NCBI RefSeq assembly: GCF_000621165.1
Contig: NZ_KK211218.1
Span: forward strand, 1 to 64,000
Length of the DNA: 64,000 nt
Direction: 5' to 3'
From: Enterovibrio calviensis DSM 14347
Lineage (GTDB): Bacteria > Pseudomonadota > Gammaproteobacteria > Enterobacterales > Vibrionaceae
The translations under genes and the position numbers were made by a program. The notes under the pieces are model-generated. The model was given only the letters and a program-made list of their open reading frames with translations. It made no database searches and was not told the DNA's origin. The number at the start of each line of letters is the position of its first letter. The stretch's first letter is position 1. This document shows, piece by piece, positions 8,989-17,644 of this stretch.

Positions 8989-9609
8989 ATGAATGACCTG
9001 AATGTTGATAACCATTTTGTTACAGCTGCCGTTGTTGCCGCAGAACTGTACAAAGCACGGGAAATCGCCAATGACATTTCATTGACGGCGAGCAATGCTC
9101 GTGCGCTGGCGTTGCGCGCAGGTCAAGGGGCGGCGGGTTTTCGTGCCATCACTGATTTCATTGATCAGTTAGCCGAAACCACGGTTCAGACGTCAGATAC
9201 CATCAATTTTAAGGCTGTGACTATCAGTCGCTTAGCGACGGATATCGTGCGGAGTGAACGAACAATTGCGCGTTTTAATCAGGCAGCGAAAGCCAGCCAC
9301 GATGCTCAGTTTGTGCAGAGTATTATTGATCCTATCGTGCACATGAAAAATGACCACGCGATCGTGCTACGACAGTTTCATCGCGAAGTGGCTCAATTAT
9401 CCGAACTTCTGGAAAACCTTGCGAGAGAGATAAAAACGGCATCTGTGCTGTCTGCCATGTCTCGTGTGGAAGCGTCCCAATCAGGGAAAAAATTTGAAGA
9501 AGGGCTAAATGTGGTGGCAGACAATGTATCAACTGCTGCTGAGCGTATTCAAGTACATATCATGCTCTCTCAGTCGCTATGTCGAGAATTGTCAGACGAC
9601 TATTACTGA
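8989..9609 (+). CDS. Soluble protein with two degenerate chemoreceptor-tip repeats
   Basis: A 206-residue, all-helical protein without membrane segments. Residues about 30-64 (SLTASNARALALRAGQGAAG then FRAITDFIDQLAE) line up with the kinase-contact tip of methyl-accepting chemotaxis proteins (NLLALNAAIEAARAGE...GFAVVADEVRxLA). Residues about 150-186 (ASVLSAMSRVEASQSGKKFE then EGLNVVADNVSTAAERI) resemble the same tip again. The usual long HAMP and methylation helices are missing, and both tips lack the most conserved residues, so direct CheA control is uncertain. The gene ends 50 bases before the di-iron-type protein on the same strand, so an operon and a shared complex are likely. Family assignment is from motif reading. 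Confidence 0.75.
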   Translation: MNDLNVDNHFVTAAVVAAELYKAREIANDISLTASNARALALRAGQGAAGFRAITDFIDQLAETTVQTSDTINFKAVTISRLATDIVRSERTIARFNQAAKASHDAQFVQSIIDPIVHMKNDHAIVLRQFHREVAQLSELLENLAREIKTASVLSAMSRVEASQSGKKFEEGLNVVADNVSTAAERIQVHIMLSQSLCRELSDDYY

Positions 9610-9659
9610 GGTCATTAGCAATTATAGGAACGGCTCTTATGCCTCGGAGATAGGCTTTA

Positions 9660-10394
9660 ATGATTACAAAAGAAATCTATTCAGGCGAAACACATCAGTG
9701 GTTTATGTTTGGTCGAGATCCCTCTAAGCCCGAAAAAATCATAGATACAAACCAGTATATGATTCGCACCCCCAAAGGTGCCTTGTTGATGGATCCTGGT
9801 GGCATTGAAATATTCTCGGCGATGCTGGCATCTGTCGTAAAACAAATTCCCATCACGCACATTACGCATTTGTTTGCCTCTCACCAAGACCCCGACATTA
9901 TTTCGTCGCTAGGGCTTTGGGACACGGCATTAAAAGGCGCGAAGCTTCATGCGCCTTGGCTGTGGGAAGGGTTTATCCGTCATTTCGGTATGGAAAATAT
10001 CGAATATGCCCCGATTGCAGATGAAGGTGGTACGCTGGTTTTAAATGGCGTTGAAGTGCGGTTTATTCCTGCTCACTATCTGCATGCATCAGGCAATTAT
10101 CATGTCTATGATCCTGTTGCTAAAATTTTAATGAGTGGTGATGTTGGTGCCGCTTTGGAAGCGGATGATGCGCCATTGGAAGTGGAAGATTTCGAAGAGC
10201 ATATCCCGAAAATGCAGGGGTTCCATCAACGTTGGATGCCGTCGAACGAAGCAAAAAATGACTGGGTCAAGCGAGTCAGAATGTTAGATATTGAGATGAT
10301 GTGCCCACAGCATGGTCGCGTGTTTACAGGCAAAAACGTTGGTAAGTTTTTGGATTGGTTTGAAAAGCTCGATGTCGGTGTTGCTATCAAATAG
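9660..10394 (+). CDS. Metallo-beta-lactamase-fold protein of the oxygen-binding di-iron (ODP/FprA-like) type
   Basis: A 244-residue stand-alone MBL-fold domain. Metal-site residues are visible: H75, D77 and D79 in SHQDPD, H139 in PAHYLHASGN, D161 in MSGDVG and H218 in CPQHGR. FprA-type flavodiiron proteins have HxExDH at the first site; here the last His is replaced by Ile, and there is no flavodoxin domain. This pattern fits the ODP group, of which the Treponema denticola member is known as an Fe/O2 sensor working with a cytoplasmic chemoreceptor. The gene directly follows a chemoreceptor-tip protein, the same kind of pairing. I infer an oxygen- or iron-sensing role; hydrolase activity is less likely. 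Confidence 0.8.
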   Translation: MITKEIYSGETHQWFMFGRDPSKPEKIIDTNQYMIRTPKGALLMDPGGIEIFSAMLASVVKQIPITHITHLFASHQDPDIISSLGLWDTALKGAKLHAPWLWEGFIRHFGMENIEYAPIADEGGTLVLNGVEVRFIPAHYLHASGNYHVYDPVAKILMSGDVGAALEADDAPLEVEDFEEHIPKMQGFHQRWMPSNEAKNDWVKRVRMLDIEMMCPQHGRVFTGKNVGKFLDWFEKLDVGVAIK

Positions 10395-10450
10395 GCCGAT
10401 ATCCTGACGTTGAGATACTCTGCAGATGCCCTGATTACTGAATAGAAGCA

Positions 10451-10483
10451 ATAGAAAAGAGCGCCAGTGGCGCTCTTTTCTAT
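10451..10483. terminator. Bidirectional terminator between ODP-like and BLUF genes
   Basis: ATAGAAAAGAGCGCC - AGT - exact reverse complement: a perfect 15-bp stem with A-run and T-run flanks. It includes the stop codon of the BLUF gene. Confidence 0.9.
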
Positions 10484-10890
10484 TCTCTGAAGACAAGCAA
10501 TAGATTGAGCGCTTCACCGGGGTCAATTTGGTGATTTGCGTCATCGGAAAAAAAGCGATTAAAACCTGCGAGCCTTGGGTCGTCATTGTTGATGTGATGA
10601 AAGCCCATACTCCAATTGCTAAATTGACGCTTGGTGATACTTTTGCGCATGAGTTCGACAATCGAATAGTGCCGATGATCGTGACATATCACATCAAAAA
10701 GTGGGTAGAGCACGTCTTCCTCACCTTCAATGACCTGAATAAAGTCACCGTCTTTGTAAAGAAGCATTCCGGTCACACCGATCTCTTCGTTGTTTTTGCG
10801 CATCGAAGCAAGCATATTTGAAAGCTCAAGCTCGCTAAAAGGGTGTTCCCCGCTACTGATATAGACAAGCTGTCTTAGTGTGTCACTCAT
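10480..10890 (-). CDS. BLUF-domain blue-light photoreceptor (stand-alone)
   Basis: A 136-residue BLUF protein that should bind FAD and sense blue light. Counting from Y10 (LVYISS), the residues N34, Q52 (DFIQVIEG), W93 and M95 (NWSMGF) fall at exactly the offsets of AppA Y21, N45, Q63, W104 and M106, so the photoactive hydrogen-bond network is intact. A C-terminal extension of about 40 residues holds no recognisable output domain, so signalling must pass through a partner protein. It is convergent with the chemoreceptor-tip/di-iron pair and shares their terminator. Confidence 0.93.
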   Translation of the reverse strand: MSDTLRQLVYISSGEHPFSELELSNMLASMRKNNEEIGVTGMLLYKDGDFIQVIEGEEDVLYPLFDVICHDHRHYSIVELMRKSITKRQFSNWSMGFHHINNDDPRLAGFNRFFSDDANHQIDPGEALNLLLVFRE

Positions 10891-10936
10891 TGTTCGCCCT
10901 ATTCCCTCGATCTATGCCTCACCTAGTAAGTATGTA

Positions 10937-12628
10937 TTAAGTCTCGGTATTTGCACGACAATTTAATGCTTTCACGTAGAGAACAGAACTTTCTATGTGT
11001 TGTTGGTTTAAGAAGTTGAGCCAACGGATTTGGTGTGGCTGAAGTTTGTCTCCGGGACCTTTAATTTCCACAAATTGGCATTGTTTTCCTTTTACCATGA
11101 ATAAGTCCGGATGCCCGGCTCGGTTGGATTTTGGATCAAAGAGAATGCGCTCAACACATCGAATGATCTGCGTCGCAGTGAACGTAGTGCTTATCGCCTC
11201 TATCAATGGCCTATCGACGAGCTGCCATTGCACCCAATCATTGGTGATGCCGGTTTTTTCATCGTATACATCAAGCAACGAATAGGTGCCTTCTTGAAGA
11301 TCAAGGAAGCGTTTCTCTATCAGCGAGTTCCTGTTTTCGACAAATTCAGGGGAATACATGTCTCTCGGTGAACGCTGAAAAGGGTGCATAAATGCCCCTT
11401 TAGTAGGAGAAAAAATAATGTCCCAGAATAGAAGCCCAAACACAGCGTTCAGCACCGCATTTTCACAAAACCAAACTGTCCATCCTTGCGCTTCATAGGC
11501 CAATGCTGCAACACGCTCAACGCGTTGTTCGATGTCCATTGAGCACGTAACACTGGAAAACTGTTGGGGTGGAACGGCAATATTCTCCAAAAGGAGAGGG
11601 GACAAGGATCCGTCGGATTTTGCGGCTTTTTTGGCGATTTGCCTTGCGAGTCGCTGCGCCACCTCTTTTTCATCTTCGTTGATGGGAAGGCGCAACATGG
11701 ATTCGATCCATTCACATGCGAGGTTAACGTTCTTTTGCTTAATCGCGATGCGCGCGAGCCTCTCGCGTGCTGGCGGTAAGTCGGATTGAGCAAACAAGGT
11801 TGTCGCTGTTTCTAAATCATCAACGCGTTCTGCATCTCTTGCTAGTCGGTTAGCTAAACGATCCCATTTTCTGCGTAGTGGTGGCCAATTTGGCTTTTGA
11901 GGCAGCGCATCTATCATTGAAAGTGACGATTTAACCTCTTTATTTTCAGTGAGTTTTACTAAATCGTCGTTTAGTGTCGAAAAAATTAGCCAATCTTCCA
12001 CTTGGTCTCTGGAGTTAAACAGTCTGTCTCGATAAAGAAGTGGTACTCTTTCGAACCGATAAATACCTAAGTCACTTAAAACAAACTGGCTAAGGTCTTG
12101 TCGTGAATTACCAAAATATAACAAGAGAAAGACAGGCAGCACGTCATGCGAAATGCAGAGGCAGTCAAATGTCATTGGCGGGATATCTCTCCCTTCTTGT
12201 AACACCACAATGTCGTCTACGAGATCAGCTTTCTTAGCTGATGGTTTGAGTACGGATGATAAGTGCGCATCTGAGGATGAAAAGTGCTTAATGAGTTCAG
12301 GCTTGGTCATGAGATCGGCTGCAACTCGTACTGGTGGTGTTCGTGTGGCGCGAATGATGTCGCACTCGACAATCTCTCGAATTGCCACATCAATATCAGT
12401 GATTTCGGCGTAATGGAGTTTGTCTCGACGAAACCAGTTTCCTTTGCGTGAAAGCAATCTCACCGTCAGCAGCTTTGCGTCTGTGGAGAGGTCTGCAAAA
12501 GAAGCTAGCCAAGTTTTTTCTGTTTTTGTCAGCAGATCTTCATAGCGTTGCGTGACGATATCTACGATGGATAAAAAGTTGTCGAGATAATAGCGCGCAG
12601 GCAAAACCTCGGTAGGGTGGTTTTCCAT
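10937..12628 (-). CDS. FAN1-type structure-specific nuclease (VRR-NUC domain)
   Basis: A protein of about 563 residues from the chosen start, close to the length of Pseudomonas aeruginosa FAN1. The C-terminal VRR-NUC domain carries the PD-(D/E)xK site: D508 in GHPDLF, E521 and K523 in VEIKGPGD, and then PHQIRWLNFL. The N-terminal two thirds match the bacterial FAN1 layout of a SAP-like DNA-binding region and TPR-like helices. FAN1 enzymes cut 5' flaps and help unhook interstrand crosslinks. The frame stays open to 12874, but that would run into the divergent gene; ATG at 12628 follows ACAGGA. It shares a 109-base promoter region with the Nudix-PAP2 gene. Confidence 0.85.
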   Translation of the reverse strand: MENHPTEVLPARYYLDNFLSIVDIVTQRYEDLLTKTEKTWLASFADLSTDAKLLTVRLLSRKGNWFRRDKLHYAEITDIDVAIREIVECDIIRATRTPPVRVAADLMTKPELIKHFSSSDAHLSSVLKPSAKKADLVDDIVVLQEGRDIPPMTFDCLCISHDVLPVFLLLYFGNSRQDLSQFVLSDLGIYRFERVPLLYRDRLFNSRDQVEDWLIFSTLNDDLVKLTENKEVKSSLSMIDALPQKPNWPPLRRKWDRLANRLARDAERVDDLETATTLFAQSDLPPARERLARIAIKQKNVNLACEWIESMLRLPINEDEKEVAQRLARQIAKKAAKSDGSLSPLLLENIAVPPQQFSSVTCSMDIEQRVERVAALAYEAQGWTVWFCENAVLNAVFGLLFWDIIFSPTKGAFMHPFQRSPRDMYSPEFVENRNSLIEKRFLDLQEGTYSLLDVYDEKTGITNDWVQWQLVDRPLIEAISTTFTATQIIRCVERILFDPKSNRAGHPDLFMVKGKQCQFVEIKGPGDKLQPHQIRWLNFLNQQHIESSVLYVKALNCRANTET

Positions 12629-12737
12629 ATCATCCTGTTTTTTCAAGGGGTACGCACGCTTCATAGAATGGTATTTTTTGATGTTTATCGACCCAGTATG
12701 GCAGGGGTCATTTTGTTTTGATAGAGGTTCTCGGCTC

Positions 12738-14195
12738 GTGAAAATCGTTCGCTTAATGACTGTGTTAATGGTGTTCTTGGCATTCAACGTGTTTGCTAAG
12801 GCGGCAGACAATGCAATCAATAGCACCCTGCCCATCAAAGCGGCGGATTGCCTGATCGTTGATGATGCGGGCAATATCTTAATGGTTCATGAAGTGATAA
12901 GCGGCAAGTACGCCATTCCTGGCGGAGCCATCATTGATGATGAGTCGCCATCAATGGCTGCTATCAGAGAAGTTTATGAGGAAACCGGTTTTCATGTCTC
13001 AGTAGGAGAGATGATTGCACGAACGTATAACTCTGCGATTTTTGCGTGTCAGATAAACTCACCGACGCCCTATTTTGTCGATCAAACCGGCAAACGCGTT
13101 GTGATGGGATGGTCTGCTCCGCACTTTGGTAAAGAAGTGAAGCGGGTTCTCCTTTTGCCAAACACGGCACGTGTTCGAAATAACTACCGCTTTCCTGAAC
13201 ATAAATGGAGGTTCCCCAAGTGGGTGCCGATGGTTCAAGCCAGTGATTTTGTGTTGTCCCCAAGAGAAGATAAAGCGCTGACGCCGTTTTATCGGGGTCA
13301 GTTACATGCCCTTCAAACCTTACACAGCGCAAGCATTTCGAGCCGCGGATACACCTATGTCAGTAATACTGTGATTGCGTTTGGGGGGCTGTTTACGCCA
13401 CTTTTCTTCGTTTTTTCTTTGGCCTTTATTCGCGCGTTTCACGGACACCGTGCTTTGTTAATTTATGGGGCAGGTTTGCTCGGGGTATCAGTTCTTTCGT
13501 TGTTGCTGAGCACGGCGATTGAATTACCGAGACCCTATTTCATTGACCCTGTGTTTGGTGAGCAAGATACCATTGGCTACACACTCCCTAGTATGAGCTT
13601 GGCGTTGACTGTTTTCATGTTTAGTTGGTTTGTGCTGTGTTGGGACAAAGAAAAACAACCGAAAGGACGAAAGCGATTGGCACTGTTGGGTATCGTTGCC
13701 GTCATTGTAGTGAGCGGAAAAGCCTTGCTGCAAGGCGAACATTTTCCATCCGACCTTGTTATCGGTGCTTTGATGGGGGTGGGGGCGAGCTTTGCACTTC
13801 GGTGGGTAAAAGATTTACGTTTTTCTAATCGAAACCGCATGCTGACGTCGGCGAGATTTTGGCTGCTGGCTTTTGTGTTTAATGCGGTAATCGGGCTTTG
13901 GATTCATAAGCCCCAAATTATCTACCTCTCAGCGATTTGCTTGGGCACATATTGCTCATTATTGTGCTTAAAGCTATACCCGATTTACGTGTCGGCCGTT
14001 CGGCGTCCGGCAAAAGTGACATTTTTCGCGTTGGCGACAGGGGGTATTCTGTTGCTGGTAACGGGGAATCTGTATGTGACGGGCAAGTATGCGATTAATC
14101 AAATCGTCGTCGCCATGAATTGTGGAACTGCTTGGGCAATCGCCGTGCTGCTGTTGGTTGTCACACCGAGAGTGTTTCTGCGTTTGATGCGCTAA
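12738..14195 (+). CDS. Exported Nudix hydrolase fused to a PAP2-like membrane phosphatase
   Basis: A 485-residue fusion. An N-terminal signal or anchor (MKIVRLMTVLMVFLAFNVFA) precedes a Nudix domain whose box is complete: G63-x5-E-x7-REVYEETGF (about 63-85). After residue 205 come about eight membrane segments of PAP2 type. The PAP2 motifs are partly lost: LPRPYF is kept without the upstream Lys, the usual PSGH reads PSMS, and the third motif (GKALLQGEHFPSD) keeps His and Asp but has Lys for Arg. The Nudix half should act outside the cytoplasm; the PAP2 half may be weak or altered. GTG at 12738 is chosen because it begins the signal peptide and follows AGAGG; an in-frame ATG exists at 12678. 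Confidence 0.8.
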   Translation: MKIVRLMTVLMVFLAFNVFAKAADNAINSTLPIKAADCLIVDDAGNILMVHEVISGKYAIPGGAIIDDESPSMAAIREVYEETGFHVSVGEMIARTYNSAIFACQINSPTPYFVDQTGKRVVMGWSAPHFGKEVKRVLLLPNTARVRNNYRFPEHKWRFPKWVPMVQASDFVLSPREDKALTPFYRGQLHALQTLHSASISSRGYTYVSNTVIAFGGLFTPLFFVFSLAFIRAFHGHRALLIYGAGLLGVSVLSLLLSTAIELPRPYFIDPVFGEQDTIGYTLPSMSLALTVFMFSWFVLCWDKEKQPKGRKRLALLGIVAVIVVSGKALLQGEHFPSDLVIGALMGVGASFALRWVKDLRFSNRNRMLTSARFWLLAFVFNAVIGLWIHKPQIIYLSAICLGTYCSLLCLKLYPIYVSAVRRPAKVTFFALATGGILLLVTGNLYVTGKYAINQIVVAMNCGTAWAIAVLLLVVTPRVFLRLMR

Positions 14196-14230
14196 TCGTA
14201 TTGTTGATTACGTGTTTGAATAATTTGGAT

Positions 14231-14283
14231 TAAAAAGCGGTTGAGTATGCACAGCGATGTTGTGTGTTTTCAGCCGCTTTTCG
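14231..14283 (+). terminator. Possible terminator after Nudix-PAP2 gene
   Basis: AAAAGCGGTTGA pairs with TCAGCCGCTTTT (one G-U pair) across a 26-base loop. The long loop makes it a modest candidate. Confidence 0.45.
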
Positions 14284-14411
14284 TTATTGATGAGCATCAT
14301 TTCCACTTTGAAGCACCTCACACCTGAGGTAAAGTGTGTGGCATTGAATTCAACGCAATTTGCCAGAAACCGTATGGAATAACGGTGAGCATACTGGCCT
14401 CAGGGAGCATG

Positions 14412-17400
14412 ATGTTACCAGCACTTACCCATCAGCACACACTTGAACCTGTTGTTGGGCGCTATCTGGATGCGCTCAAAAGCAATGGTTTTCATGGTGA
14501 TGTAGAAACCTTCTACGCAAGCCGACTTGCTGTCGCGACAGATAACTCTGTCTATCAACTTTTGCCACAAGCCGTGGTTTTCCCTACGTCAATTCAAGAT
14601 CTGTCGATGATTGGCTCGCTATGCCAACAGTCTGAATTTGGTGAGATCCGTTTCTCTGCGAGAGGGGGCGGCACGGGGACCAATGGGCAATCTTTGACTC
14701 AACACATCGTGGTTGATTTGTCTCGACACATGCGCAGCATCCTTGAAGTGAACGCCGAGGAAGGCTGGGTTCGTGTTCAAGCGGGTGTGGTGAAAGACGC
14801 GCTCAATGACGCGCTTAGACCCCACGGTTTCTTCTTCTCTCCTGACCTTTCCACCAGTAATCGCGCAACGGTTGGTGGCATGGTGAATACTGATGCATCG
14901 GGTCAAGGGTCGTTACGCTATGGCAAAACGTCGGATCATGTTTTGGGTCTTACCGCTGTCATGGCTGATGGTTCGCTGTTGGAAACAGACACGTTTTCAA
15001 TGGAAGAGATTGCCGACAATCAGCGCCAAGATTTTGCAGGGCATGCATTGCGAACGGTCGCGGAAATTTGCCGTTCAAAACGTGCAGAGATTGACGCCAA
15101 GTTCCCACCATTGAACCGCTTTTTGACAGGCTATGATCTTAAAAATGCCTATCAACCTGAGTCAGATACTTTCAACATCGCGCGCGTGCTGTGTGGCGCT
15201 GAAGGCTCCTTGGCATTTATTGCTGAAGCCAAACTCAATATCACGCCAATCCCGAAAGCGCGCACCTTGGTCAATGTGAAATACGACAGCTTCGACTCCG
15301 CTCTGCGCAGTGCGCCAGTGATGGTGGAAGCAAAAGCATTGTCCGTTGAAACCGTTGACTCTCGCGTATTGAACCTTGCGCGAGAAGATATTGTTTGGAA
15401 CACGGTGAAAGACTTACTGACCGATGTTCCGGGCAAAGTGATGCAAGGTATCAACGTGGTTGAATTCGCGGGCAATGACATCGAGGAAGTTAACGCTCAA
15501 GTCACGGCACTGGTGGCACGTTTAGACGTGTTGGTTGAAGCGGGCGATCAGGGTGTGATTGGGTATCAAGTCTGTGACGATCTCCCGTCGATTAACCGCA
15601 TCTACAACATGCGCAAAAAAGCAGTCGGTTTGTTGGGCGCGACCAAAGGCGCAGCCAAACCTATCGCATTTGCTGAAGACACCTGCGTACCGCCAGAGAA
15701 CCTCGCTGACTACATTGTTGAGTTTCGTGAATTGCTCGATAGCCACAAGCTAGATTACGGCATGTTTGGCCATGTTGACGCAGGTGTACTTCACGTTCGT
15801 CCTGCGCTTGATATGTGTGACCCTGAACAAGAGCGTCTGATGAAGACAATTTCTGATCAGGTTGTGGCGCTGGTCGCCAAATATGGCGGTTTGATGTGGG
15901 GTGAGCACGGCAAAGGCTTCCGCTCTGAATACGGGCCTGAGTTCTTTGGCGATGAACTGTTTAACGAGTTGCGTAAGGTTAAAGCAGCATTTGACCCTGA
16001 TAATAGAATGAATCCGGGGAAAATCTGTACGCCGTTTGATAGTAACGAAACGCTGGTGAAAGTAGACGGAGAAAAGCGCGGTGCGCTAGACCGCCAAATC
16101 CCAGTCGTGACGCGAGACAGTTTCCGTCAGGCGATGGAATGTAACGGCAACGGGCTGTGTTTTAACTACGACACAAGCTCGCCAATGTGTCCGTCGATGA
16201 AAATTACCTATGATCGTCGACATTCGCCGAAAGGTCGTGCCGGTATTGTTCGTGAATGGCTGCGTTTGCTTGCCGAACAGGGCGTCGACCCACTTGCGCT
16301 TGAAAAAGACCTCAACGAGAAAACACCGTCGGTTCGCCAGATTGTTGCGCGCTTCAAAAACACATGGCTTGCTAAGAAAGACGAATACGATTTCTCGCAT
16401 GAAGTGATGGAGGCCATGAACGGTTGTTTGGCGTGTAAGGCGTGCGCAACGCAATGTCCGATAAAAGTGGATGTGCCGAGTTTCCGCTCTCGCTTTATCA
16501 ATCTTTATTACAGTCGCTATCAGCGTCCTGCCAAAGATTATTTGGTCGCAAACATTGAATCCATGCTGCCTTGGATGGCCAAAGCGCCCGTTATCGTTAA
16601 CACCTTTACCCAACCTAAGTGGGCACAGGCGGCCACCAAGAAAGCGATAGGGTATGTTGATACTCCTGCATTATCGGTGCCTACGCTGATGGAATCACTT
16701 GACGGTCATCATGCTGTTAAGTTTGATTTGGAGTGGCTGAAAGCATTGAGTGTGGAAGAGCGCTCGCGTTATGTATTGATCGTGCAGGACCCATTTACCA
16801 GTTTCTACGAAGCGGATGTCGTGAGCGACTTGGTTCGCCTCGTTGAAAAGCTGGGTAAGAAACCGATGTTGCTGCCGTTTAAGCCAAACGGTAAGGCACA
16901 ACACATCAAAGGGTTTTTGAAGAAGTTCGCTAAAACTGCGGCAAATACCTCCGAGTTTCTTAATCAGGTCGCTGAGCTGTCTATTCCAATGGTTGGCGTC
17001 GACCCTGCTTTGGTACTTTGCTATCGCGACGAATACATTGAAATCCTCGGTGACAAGCGCGGAGATTTTACGGTATTAACTGCGCACGAATGGCTATTGG
17101 ATGAAATCCAAGAAGTACCAGCGAAAGACAATGTCGACAATGACGCTTGGTATTTGTTTGCGCATTGCACAGAGAAAACCAAGTTGCCTAACGCTGAAGC
17201 TGAGTGGGGACGTATCTTCACGCACTTTGGCGGAAAACTGGAAACCGTTCCTGTAGGTTGTTGTGGCATGGCGGGTACCTACGGACATGAATCAGACAAG
17301 TTGGAAAACTCCAAAGGCATCTATGGCCTAAGTTGGAAGCCAAGACTCGAAGATCTGCCAAAATCTCGTTGCATGGCGACAGGCTATTCATGTCGTAGTC

Positions 17401-17465
17401 AGGTGAAACGTTTTGAACATAAAAAACTGTTCCATCCGGTGCAGGTATTGCTGAGAATGGCGTAA
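14412..17465 (+). CDS. ydiJ: FAD-linked oxidoreductase / iron-sulfur protein YdiJ
   Basis: A protein of about 1017 residues, matching E. coli YdiJ (1018). In order: FAD-binding type-4 domain (ARGGGTGTNGQSL, about 84-96), FAD-oxidase C-terminal domain (FGHVDAGVLHVRP, GEHGKGFRSEYG), a ferredoxin-like part with CNGNGLC...CPSM and CLACKACATQCPIKVDVPS, and a CCG-type C-terminal domain with GCCGMAGTYGHE. The architecture is that of 2-hydroxyacid dehydrogenases; E. coli YdiJ has been linked to D-2-hydroxyglutarate oxidation. ATG at 14412 is chosen from AGGGAG four bases upstream and from family length; the frame is open back to 14334. It is a single gene with its own terminator. Confidence 0.92.
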   Translation: MLPALTHQHTLEPVVGRYLDALKSNGFHGDVETFYASRLAVATDNSVYQLLPQAVVFPTSIQDLSMIGSLCQQSEFGEIRFSARGGGTGTNGQSLTQHIVVDLSRHMRSILEVNAEEGWVRVQAGVVKDALNDALRPHGFFFSPDLSTSNRATVGGMVNTDASGQGSLRYGKTSDHVLGLTAVMADGSLLETDTFSMEEIADNQRQDFAGHALRTVAEICRSKRAEIDAKFPPLNRFLTGYDLKNAYQPESDTFNIARVLCGAEGSLAFIAEAKLNITPIPKARTLVNVKYDSFDSALRSAPVMVEAKALSVETVDSRVLNLAREDIVWNTVKDLLTDVPGKVMQGINVVEFAGNDIEEVNAQVTALVARLDVLVEAGDQGVIGYQVCDDLPSINRIYNMRKKAVGLLGATKGAAKPIAFAEDTCVPPENLADYIVEFRELLDSHKLDYGMFGHVDAGVLHVRPALDMCDPEQERLMKTISDQVVALVAKYGGLMWGEHGKGFRSEYGPEFFGDELFNELRKVKAAFDPDNRMNPGKICTPFDSNETLVKVDGEKRGALDRQIPVVTRDSFRQAMECNGNGLCFNYDTSSPMCPSMKITYDRRHSPKGRAGIVREWLRLLAEQGVDPLALEKDLNEKTPSVRQIVARFKNTWLAKKDEYDFSHEVMEAMNGCLACKACATQCPIKVDVPSFRSRFINLYYSRYQRPAKDYLVANIESMLPWMAKAPVIVNTFTQPKWAQAATKKAIGYVDTPALSVPTLMESLDGHHAVKFDLEWLKALSVEERSRYVLIVQDPFTSFYEADVVSDLVRLVEKLGKKPMLLPFKPNGKAQHIKGFLKKFAKTAANTSEFLNQVAELSIPMVGVDPALVLCYRDEYIEILGDKRGDFTVLTAHEWLLDEIQEVPAKDNVDNDAWYLFAHCTEKTKLPNAEAEWGRIFTHFGGKLETVPVGCCGMAGTYGHESDKLENSKGIYGLSWKPRLEDLPKSRCMATGYSCRSQVKRFEHKKLFHPVQVLLRMA

Positions 17466-17511
17466 AGCTTGGCATAACCGTCCAGCAAGCGACGATGTAT
17501 CACAAGTATCT

Positions 17512-17535
17512 AAGGGAGCGATAAGCTCCCTTTTT
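17512..17535 (+). terminator. Intrinsic terminator after ydiJ
   Basis: AAGGGAGC - GATAA - GCTCCCTT followed by T-run. Confidence 0.9.
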
Positions 17536-17644
17536 GCTGACTAGGTGGACATGAATGTGAGTGCTGTCTTAATAGTTAGCCGAGGCTAAATGAGTCAACT
17601 GATAGTCTTACCCATAACGATGTCGTTAATGGTGAGGAGTTGTC

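Noticed and set aside
16086-16613. 175-residue open frame antisense to ydiJ
   Set aside because: It lies inside a clear, conserved gene on the other strand and shows no protein family signal.
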